DNA of 29,402 nucleotides. Origin: JAWXUC01 sp044432975 (GTDB lineage: Bacteria > Pseudomonadota > Alphaproteobacteria > RF32 > CAG-239). The translations under genes were made by a program, and so were the position numbers. The stretch spans positions 1 through 29,402 of the forward strand of contig JAWXUC010000014.1 of assembly GCA_044432975.1 (NCBI GenBank). The letters are read 5' to 3'. Positions 23,446 through 29,402 of the stretch are shown one piece after another (the first letter of the stretch is position 1; every line of letters starts with the position of its first letter). A model generated the notes under the pieces. That model ran no database searches and had not been told where the DNA came from. It saw only the letters and a list, made by a program, of their open reading frames with translations.

Positions 23446-24953
23446 TATTTCCCCAAAGATTTGAATCTAAACAATTCAGTTAATCTATATCCAGTATAAG
23501 TTCCAAGCAACATTACTAAAGCTAATATAACAATGTTAATTTCATTAAAAGCAAACATGATGTGTCTAACGTTTTCATTTACAACAATAAAATAAGTAAT
23601 AATGGCAGACAATAAGCTATATAATATTTCTGTTAAAGCATTTTTAGCTCCGTCTTCTTCCCATGTGATTGAAGCTCTTTCAATAATCCAAGACATAATG
23701 ATAATAGGGAAATAAACTGCATTATGAGCAGTTTTAAGTTCAAAGTTATAACCAAGCACAGCAAGTAGTTGCATAAATAAAATTACAAATATAACTACCG
23801 CAGAAATTCTAGGCACTAATAATAAATGAAACTTAGAGAGTAAAGCTCTTAACAACAATCCGCAAACAATCATAATTGCAAACATTGAAATTCCATATAA
23901 AAAGCCAGTTTTTACTAAAGCTAAAGATATCAACATAGGGGTAAATGTTCCCATAGTTTGAAGCCCAATAACATTTCTCATTAAAACAACAATAAGTATT
24001 GCAAGCGGAAATATAGATAACCATTTTAATGTGTTTTGAGTTGTTAGTGGCAAACTATATATAGAATATTTAAATATTTCTTGTGTTTTAGAAATATCAG
24101 CTCTTTTTTCTGCTAAAATAAAAGAAGATCCTAAAGATTTTATTGTTGAAAACTTAACCGTAGAGTTGCTTCCTCCCATAATGTTTAATAAGCCTTTATT
24201 TCCTTTCTGAAAGGTTACAAAATTTTGAGGGATACCTGCTTTTGCAGTTTCGATATCATAAACTCTCCATGCTCCTTTGATATAAACTTCTAACATTAAA
24301 TCAGGGCTAAGACTTTTTTTGTTTTCTTCTAATTTAATACCTCTAATTATTCTAGCAGGAATTTCTTGCCAATTTAATAAAGAAATTAAGGCTTCGGCAG
24401 TTGATAAAGGGCTTTTCTTTTGTGGAAGAAAAGTTAATACAGTAGCATTAGCAGGTTTTTTGTTTATTAATCTTATTAATTGTTCTGCGCTGTTGCCTTT
24501 TTCTTTTTTAGCTATCTCAATTATTTTATTTGCAATGATTGCTTTTTGTTCTTCTAAAATAGTTTTTTTTGCTTTTTTAGGCGCTTTTTGAAACTCTTTT
24601 CCTTTATTTGAGCTATTGTCAAATAACATTGCCTTATAATAAATGTCTTGAACACCCTCTAAAGGAGAAGATGTTAATGTTAAGGTATTATTTTTTGTTT
24701 GTTGTTTATATCCATTAGCAATAATATCTTCTTGTAATATTTTGTATTGATTTCCAGATTTTGGAGTTGTTAAATTTATTTCAATATTTTCATCTTTATT
24801 AGCTTCAAATGAAATGTGAGCCTCAATAGTCCAAAGATCTTCTCTTTTTGTTGGGTTTAAATCAAATCCCCAATAATTTATTTTATAATAAATAGCACTT
24901 CCTGCAAATAGTGTAGATAATAATAAAAAGATATATAAAAGTTTTCTGCTCAT
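23445..24953 (-). CDS. Inactive transglutaminase fused to 7TM domain
   Basis: A 502-residue membrane protein. One N-terminal anchor (about 1-25) leads to a periplasmic part with a transglutaminase-like core (AEALISLLNWQEIPARIIRGI, then KGAWRVYD). The catalytic Cys is absent, as in the known inactive transglutaminase-7TM family. From about residue 315 there is a run of hydrophobic helices (LSIFPLAILIVVLMRNVIG, GTFTPMLISLALVKTGFLYG and others), ending in a basic tail. It probably acts as a membrane partner of the ATP-grasp ligase encoded next. It begins 11 bases after the protease-like gene. Confidence 0.85.
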   Translation of the reverse strand: MSRKLLYIFLLLSTLFAGSAIYYKINYWGFDLNPTKREDLWTIEAHISFEANKDENIEINLTTPKSGNQYKILQEDIIANGYKQQTKNNTLTLTSSPLEGVQDIYYKAMLFDNSSNKGKEFQKAPKKAKKTILEEQKAIIANKIIEIAKKEKGNSAEQLIRLINKKPANATVLTFLPQKKSPLSTAEALISLLNWQEIPARIIRGIKLEENKKSLSPDLMLEVYIKGAWRVYDIETAKAGIPQNFVTFQKGNKGLLNIMGGSNSTVKFSTIKSLGSSFILAEKRADISKTQEIFKYSIYSLPLTTQNTLKWLSIFPLAILIVVLMRNVIGLQTMGTFTPMLISLALVKTGFLYGISMFAIMIVCGLLLRALLSKFHLLLVPRISAVVIFVILFMQLLAVLGYNFELKTAHNAVYFPIIIMSWIIERASITWEEDGAKNALTEILYSLLSAIITYFIVVNENVRHIMFAFNEINIVILALVMLLGTYTGYRLTELFRFKSLGK

Positions 24954-24964
24954 TAGGTTCTCTT

Positions 24965-25468
24965 TTAATAGTAGGTGTGATCAACCGAAACATCTACAAT
25001 AAAATTTCCCTTTAAGATATTTCTTCCAATTAATACTTGATATTCAAATTTTTCTCTATCATTTAACGAGAACTCTTGCTGAAAAATTTTGTTTGCAAAT
25101 TTCACATCCATTTCAACCACAAAACGTTTTTCATCTTTATGGGTTCTGGTTATCAGCGTTCTTCTTTTTATTTTTTTTTCAAAGTGATGTTTTTCTAAAG
25201 AAGTATCATTTACAATTTCGAAAGAAACCCATTTTTCACCATCTCTTTCAAAAGATTTAATGTTTTGAGCGTCTATAGAAGATGTTTGAGCTCCTGTATC
25301 AATTCTAGCTTCAAAAGGTACATTTATTGGTAAAATATAAATAGGTTCTAATTTGCCAATAACGTCAAGTGTATTTGTTTTATTTACAGGAATAACCTTA
25401 GCATCTTGATGCGTAGGCGCTATACAAGAAGATAAAAATAAAGATAAAAGAATAAAGCATTTTTTCAT
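24965..25468 (-). CDS. Retropepsin-like lipoprotein (RimB/Zn-protease family)
   Basis: A 167-residue protein. MKKCFILLSLFLSSC is a lipoprotein signal. The aspartic-protease-like motif IDTGAQTSSIDA is followed by FVVEMDVKFANKIFQQEFSLNDREKFEYQVLIGRNIL, the usual RimB-type (formerly 'ATP-dependent zinc protease') pattern. In other bacteria such proteins pair with RimK-like ligases and may remove what the ligase adds. It is first in the three-gene operon with the 7TM protein and the ATP-grasp enzyme. I chose ATG 25468 for the signal peptide rather than the frame start at 25486. Confidence 0.8.
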   Translation of the reverse strand: MKKCFILLSLFLSSCIAPTHQDAKVIPVNKTNTLDVIGKLEPIYILPINVPFEARIDTGAQTSSIDAQNIKSFERDGEKWVSFEIVNDTSLEKHHFEKKIKRRTLITRTHKDEKRFVVEMDVKFANKIFQQEFSLNDREKFEYQVLIGRNILKGNFIVDVSVDHTYY

Positions 25469-25547
25469 GTTAAAAATTAATAACACTTTTATCTGAAATG
25501 TAAAGATTTTTATTGTTTTTTATTCAATTTTATTTTATAATACAAAC

Positions 25548-26666
25548 ATGACTGTAAAACACAATAAAGTAAAAGCAAAAGATTCTATAGAAGCTGGATT
25601 AGAAAAGATCCATGTGAAGTGGCATGCTGTTTCAGCCAATGTCGAAGTAGAAGATGATTTTGATAGTTTATTTCAAAGAACAGAAGCAACAGAAGACCCT
25701 TTCTCAGAGGGTAACTCCAAGCCTTTACCCAAAAAAATAAAAGGCAATAAATCTGCGACTGAAAATACAAAGTTTTCTAAAGGTAAAATTTTTGATGATC
25801 AAGATTTATCAGGAACAGACTTTTCTTATCAGGACTTAACAGATGCTTCATTTAAAAACTGTAACTTAACAGGAGCAGACTTTTCTTACGCAACATTAAA
25901 AAATGCCAACTTTACAGGGGCTGACTTAACTGGCGTAAAGTTAAAAGAAGCTGATTTAGAAAACGCCATTTTGTTAGGTATTACAATAGACGAGCTTGGT
26001 TTAGAAGAATTGCAAGCTTTAGTAGAATATTTAGCAACTTATTATCCTCATAAATTAAACCTTCTAAATCTTAATTTGACTTTGTTTGACTTAAAAAGAA
26101 TAGATTTATCAAAATTAAATTTAAGAGGTGTTGATTTTACAGGTTGTGATATGACAGGGGTTAATATATTAGACTTAGATTTAAGTAGTTGTATTATTAC
26201 TCCAGAGCAAATTAATCAAGCGCTAGGTCGCCCTCCCACAGCTTTAGAACTTCAAAAAATGTTTACCCCTAAAGGTAAGAAGTTTGACTGGAAAAAGTTT
26301 GGAAAACAAATGGAATCTCTTTTTCTTGATGATGGGTTTGTTTGGGGTATTTGGGATTGTACCAAAGACAAAGGTATAGCAATTGAAGATATGATGAAGT
26401 TTGGTAAAAAAGTATATAGAGCCCTAGCAGGTAAGCCTGACCCTAAGCTAGAAGAAATTCAAGCTGGAATTAAAAGAAATATGAGCAATAGAGTAAAAGA
26501 CAGAAATGAAGAAAAGAAAAAGATTATTGAAGAAAAAAAACGAGAAACATTAGCAAAAGTTCAACAACCAGAAAACACAATAGAAGCTCCTCAAAAAAAA
26601 CAAATTAAAAGAAGAGAAATCTCTCCCAATATGGTGCATAAAGCAAGGGGCAGAGAGCGTGGATAG
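25548..26666 (+). CDS. Pentapeptide-repeat protein
   Basis: A 372-residue protein. The first 75 residues are polar and probably disordered. From about residue 80 to 140 there are tandem A(D/N)LXX units (DLSGTDFSYQDLTDASFKN, LTGADFSYATLKNANFTGADLTGV), with a second short block near 185-222 (IDLSKLNLRGVDFTG, DMTGVNILDLDL). These would fold as a right-handed beta-helix. The C-terminal part has FDWKKFGKQMESLFLDDGFVWGIWDCTKDKGIAIEDMM and ends in a Lys/Glu-rich helix. No function assigned. It overlaps rarA by 8 bases, so the genes are coupled. Confidence 0.75.
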   Translation: MTVKHNKVKAKDSIEAGLEKIHVKWHAVSANVEVEDDFDSLFQRTEATEDPFSEGNSKPLPKKIKGNKSATENTKFSKGKIFDDQDLSGTDFSYQDLTDASFKNCNLTGADFSYATLKNANFTGADLTGVKLKEADLENAILLGITIDELGLEELQALVEYLATYYPHKLNLLNLNLTLFDLKRIDLSKLNLRGVDFTGCDMTGVNILDLDLSSCIITPEQINQALGRPPTALELQKMFTPKGKKFDWKKFGKQMESLFLDDGFVWGIWDCTKDKGIAIEDMMKFGKKVYRALAGKPDPKLEEIQAGIKRNMSNRVKDRNEEKKKIIEEKKRETLAKVQQPENTIEAPQKKQIKRREISPNMVHKARGRERG

Positions 26667-27966
26667 TAGCCAAACCCTTTTTTCATCAACAATAGCCAGC
26701 CCTTTAGCAGATAGGTTAAGACCTCAAAACTTGTCAGAAGTTGTGGGACAAGATCATATTGTCGGCAATAATAGCCCAATAGGTAGAATGGTTAAGAATA
26801 AAAAGATATCATCTTTTATTTTATGGGGTCCTGCAGGCTGTGGCAAAACCACAATAGCAAGACTTGTTGCAAAAGAAACAAACTTATATTTTGAACAAAT
26901 TTCTGCTGTATTCTCAGGTGTTGCAGATTTGAAAAAGGTTTTTACCTATGCTCAAGATAGACGTAAACATCAAGGAGTAGGGACATTATTATTTGTCGAT
27001 GAGATTCATCGTTTTAACAAATCTCAACAAGATGGTTTTTTACCTTATGTTGAAGACGGTACCATAATCCTAGTTGGTGCTACAACAGAAAATCCGTCAT
27101 TTGAGCTAAACTCAGCGCTACTTTCAAGAGCTCAGGTTTTTGTCTTAAATAGGTTAAGTGAAGAAAATTTTGAAACTCTATTGCAAAGAGCAGAAGCAGA
27201 AGAAAATAAAAAGCTTCCATTAACTTCAGAAGCCAGAGAATTTTTAACCACTGTTGCAGATGGAGATGGCAGATATATCTTAAATTTAGCAGAATTTATT
27301 TTTAACACAGCCATAGATGGTGAGATTTTTAATAAAGAAACTTTAATATCTTTAATTTCAACAAGAGCCCCTATATACGATAAGGGTAGAGATGGTCATT
27401 ATAATCTGATATCAGCCGTGCAAAAATCTATAAGAGGCTCAGATGCCGATGCTGCAATGTATTGGGCAAGTAGAATGCTTGTTGCAGGAGAAGACCCTAG
27501 ATATTTGTTGCGTCGCTTGGTTAGGATTTCAATTGAAGATGTATCGTTGGCAGATCCTAATGCGGTGGTTCAGGCTCTTGCTTGTGAACAGGCTTATGAA
27601 AGACTAGGTTCTCCAGAAGGAGATTTAGCAATAATGCAACTTGTTTGTTATCTGGCGACCGCTCCAAAATCTGTTGCTGTTTATCAAGGTTTTTATGTTG
27701 CAAAAGATTTAGCCCGTCAAACAGGATCTCTGATGCCTCCCAAACATATCTTAAACGCTCCTACTAAATTAATGAAAGATTTAGGTTATCATGAAGGTTA
27801 TATTTACGACCCAGATACAAAAGACGGTTTTTCTGGTCAAGATTATTTTCCAGAAAAAATGGATAGAATAAAGATATATAACCCTATTGAACGTGGCTTT
27901 GAAAGAGAAATCAAAAAACGTGTAGATTTTTTTGATAAATTAAGAAAGGAAAAACAAAAGTGTTAA
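26659..27966 (+). CDS. rarA: Replication-associated recombination protein A
   Basis: A 435-residue AAA+ ATPase related to clamp loaders (RarA/MgsA) that acts at stalled replication forks. LADRLRPQNLSEVVGQDHIVG opens the domain. Walker A GPAGCGKTT is at about 56-64, Walker B LLFVDEIHRFNKSQQD follows, and sensor 1 is GATTENPSFELNSALLSRAQVF. The tetramerisation part has IRGSDADAAMYWASRML and LVRISIEDVSLADPNAV. The start is a GTG inside the end of the previous gene, with AAGGGG 8 bases before it. Confidence 0.95.
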   Translation: MDSSQTLFSSTIASPLADRLRPQNLSEVVGQDHIVGNNSPIGRMVKNKKISSFILWGPAGCGKTTIARLVAKETNLYFEQISAVFSGVADLKKVFTYAQDRRKHQGVGTLLFVDEIHRFNKSQQDGFLPYVEDGTIILVGATTENPSFELNSALLSRAQVFVLNRLSEENFETLLQRAEAEENKKLPLTSEAREFLTTVADGDGRYILNLAEFIFNTAIDGEIFNKETLISLISTRAPIYDKGRDGHYNLISAVQKSIRGSDADAAMYWASRMLVAGEDPRYLLRRLVRISIEDVSLADPNAVVQALACEQAYERLGSPEGDLAIMQLVCYLATAPKSVAVYQGFYVAKDLARQTGSLMPPKHILNAPTKLMKDLGYHEGYIYDPDTKDGFSGQDYFPEKMDRIKIYNPIERGFEREIKKRVDFFDKLRKEKQKC

Positions 27967-29186
27967 ACATCATATTTGCATCATTTTTTATCTTAAGTTT
28001 TATTTCAGTTGTTTTTCAAGCGATTTTTTATGGTGATTTTGATGTTATTAATAAAGTTTCAACAACAATTTTAACCTCATCAAAAGATTCTTTTTATATT
28101 GCCTTAAATTTAACTGGAATGCTTTGTTTTTGGCTAGGAATCTTAAAAATTGGACAAGAAGCAGGAATAACTCAAGCCGTTGCAAAGTTGTTACAACCAT
28201 TGTTTTTAAAAATTATGCCAGAAGTGCCTAAAGGGCATAAATCATTGTCATCAATCGTTATGAATATTGCTGCAAATATATTGGGCTTAGATAACGCTGC
28301 AACTCCAATGGGAATTAAGGCGATGGAACAATTGCAAGAGATTAACAAAAAAAAAGATGAAGCTTCAAATGCTCAAATTTTATTTATTGTAACCAATTCT
28401 GCTGCTGTAACCTTAATTCCAATTTCGATTCTTTTATATCGCCAAACATTAGGCGCATCAAATCCAATGGCGGTGTTTTTGCCAATTTTATTAGCAACAT
28501 CAGTTTCTAGTCTTGTTGGTTTTTTGGCGGTGGCATATAAACAGAGATTAAATATTTTTAATAGAGTTGTTGGTGCATACTTAGGTGGATATTTTGTTTT
28601 TATAGCCTTGCTTGTCTTTGCTTTTTATTCAATGAATGCAGAACAAAAAATTGTGTTTTCATCAATAATTGGTAATGGTGTTTTGTTATTACTGATTACA
28701 AGTTTTATACTTTATGGTTTGTTAAAAAGACAAAATGTTTATGAAAACTTTATTAGTGGCGCCAAAGAAGGTTTTGATGTTGCTATAAAAATTATTCCAT
28801 ATTTGGTTGCTTTGCTTGTTGCTATTGCTGTTTTTAGAGCCAGCGGAGTTCTTGACTTTGTCTGTTTGGGCTTTGAAAAGTTTTTTGTAATGTTGGGTGT
28901 TAATACAGATTTTGTTCCAGCACTTCCAACCGCATTACTAAAGCCGTTATCAGGTAGTGGTGCAAGAGCAGCAATGATAGAGACAATGCAGGCTTATGGC
29001 GCAAATAGCTTTCCTGCTTTTGTTTCAACTGTTGTTCAAGGCTCAACAGAAACAACATTTTATGTTATAGCCCTTTATTTTGGCGCAATAAAAATCGTAA
29101 AAACAAGATACGCCCTCAGTTGTGCTTTATTAGCCGACCTTGCTGGAATTATCGCTGCAATTTCTTTATCATATTTGTTTTATTAG
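27960..29186 (+). CDS. SpmA-SpmB-like fused membrane protein (nucleoside recognition domain)
   Basis: A 408-residue inner-membrane protein. The first half resembles SpmA (FWLGILKIGQEAG, MNIAANILGLDNAATPMGIKAMEQLQ) and the second SpmB (ISGAKEGFDVAIKIIPYLVALLVAIAVFRASG, ALPTALLKPLSGSGARAAMIETM, GSTETTFYVIALYFGA). Each half carries a Gate-type domain. The family was named for spore maturation in Bacillus, but fused versions are frequent in non-sporulating proteobacteria, and transport is the likelier role. The start is a GTG that overlaps the rarA stop by 7 bases, with AAAGGA upstream. Confidence 0.85.
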   Translation: MLNIIFASFFILSFISVVFQAIFYGDFDVINKVSTTILTSSKDSFYIALNLTGMLCFWLGILKIGQEAGITQAVAKLLQPLFLKIMPEVPKGHKSLSSIVMNIAANILGLDNAATPMGIKAMEQLQEINKKKDEASNAQILFIVTNSAAVTLIPISILLYRQTLGASNPMAVFLPILLATSVSSLVGFLAVAYKQRLNIFNRVVGAYLGGYFVFIALLVFAFYSMNAEQKIVFSSIIGNGVLLLLITSFILYGLLKRQNVYENFISGAKEGFDVAIKIIPYLVALLVAIAVFRASGVLDFVCLGFEKFFVMLGVNTDFVPALPTALLKPLSGSGARAAMIETMQAYGANSFPAFVSTVVQGSTETTFYVIALYFGAIKIVKTRYALSCALLADLAGIIAAISLSYLFY

Positions 29187-29251
29187 TTAGCATTTTATAC
29201 ATTAATAACTTATTCTAAATGGAAGCATAATTAAGAGAATTTAGTACATTT

Positions 29252-29281
29252 TATTACTACATTACTAGTAATGTAGTAATA
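29252..29281. repeat. Interspersed palindrome, copy 3
   Basis: A perfect 30-base palindrome centred on ACTAGT: TATTACTACATTACT and its exact inverse. It lies between the convergent ends of the SpmAB-like gene and the partial gene at the right edge. Confidence 0.85.
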
Positions 29282-29296
29282 TAGAGTATTTAACGA

Positions 29297-29401
29297 TTAA
29301 ATAGAATACCCTGCGTTAAAAAAATAGTTAGAAGCTTCTTGAGATGTAATCATATCAATAATCTTTCCAGTTGTTTTAATTAATTCATCAATTTGTGTTT
29401 G
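29297..29401 (-). CDS. 3' end of an unidentified gene cut by the window edge
   Basis: On the minus strand a frame open from the right edge ends at TAA 29297-29299. The 34 visible residues (IDELIKTTGKIIDMITSQEA, ending NYFFNAGYSI) look helical. The rest lies outside the window. I do not recognise the family. Confidence 0.5.
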   Translation of the reverse strand, partial: QTQIDELIKTTGKIIDMITSQEASNYFFNAGYSI

Positions 29402-29402
29402 T

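Noticed and set aside
29252..29281. Palindrome as a dif or parS site
   Set aside because: It does not resemble the dif or parS consensus as known to me, and dif would be single-copy whereas this is present three times.
1..29402. tRNA, rRNA or CRISPR arrays
   Set aside because: No cloverleaf, rRNA segment or regularly spaced repeat array was seen in reading both strands.

Overview
The window reads as chromosomal DNA of an AT-rich alphaproteobacterium. A CtrA cell-cycle regulator, a DUF4167 protein, a DUF1294 protein, alphaproteobacterial-type Mfd and SecA, and the rpmH-rnpA-yidD cluster all point that way. The low GC content and the hairpin-type interspersed repeats recall uncultured host-associated (gut-type) Alphaproteobacteria, but that placement is inference. 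Most of the window is ordinary core genome, densely packed and often translationally coupled.

Left end (1-2589): an accessory island. About 600 bases of REP-like hairpins precede an adenine-rich template repeat (TR, core 760-897) and a reverse transcriptase gene (972-2210). Together these are the core of a diversity-generating retroelement (DGR). The TR spells an Asn-rich C-type-lectin/FGE-like tail (YWSSTEY ... VRCVREF, stop). No matching variable repeat was recognised in the window, so the target lies outside it. A perfect 25-base direct repeat brackets the unit, and the RT stop codon lies inside the right copy. More TGTAGGG-type hairpins follow, including one end of a 152-base repeat whose inverted copy lies 17 kb away after secA.

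2590-13228: ackA and grpE (minus strand), a glycogen/starch synthase (plus), ctrA (minus), a DUF4167 protein with a degenerate ClpB-like AAA+ protein (plus), a YbjN-like protein (minus) and mfd (minus).

13229-16882: two tandem copies of an apparently undescribed small structured RNA. Each has its own promoter-like hexamers, a 5' hairpin, a long helix whose sequence differs between the copies while its pairing is kept, an invariant pseudoknot helix and an intrinsic terminator. They sit directly before an XRE-family regulator gene. Convergent to it is an overlapping operon of an M48 PDZ metalloprotease lipoprotein, a DUF1294 protein and an MFS transporter.

16883-25468: secA, a repeat-rich convergent gap, then minus-strand yidD, rnpA, rpmH, a lone rnfC with a tiny membrane ORF in front, and a three-gene operon of a retropepsin-like lipoprotein, an inactive-transglutaminase 7TM protein and a RimK-like ATP-grasp ligase.

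25469-29402: a coupled plus-strand operon of a pentapeptide-repeat protein, RarA/MgsA and a fused SpmA-SpmB-like membrane protein, then a near-perfect palindrome seen three times in the window, and the 3' end of a minus-strand gene.
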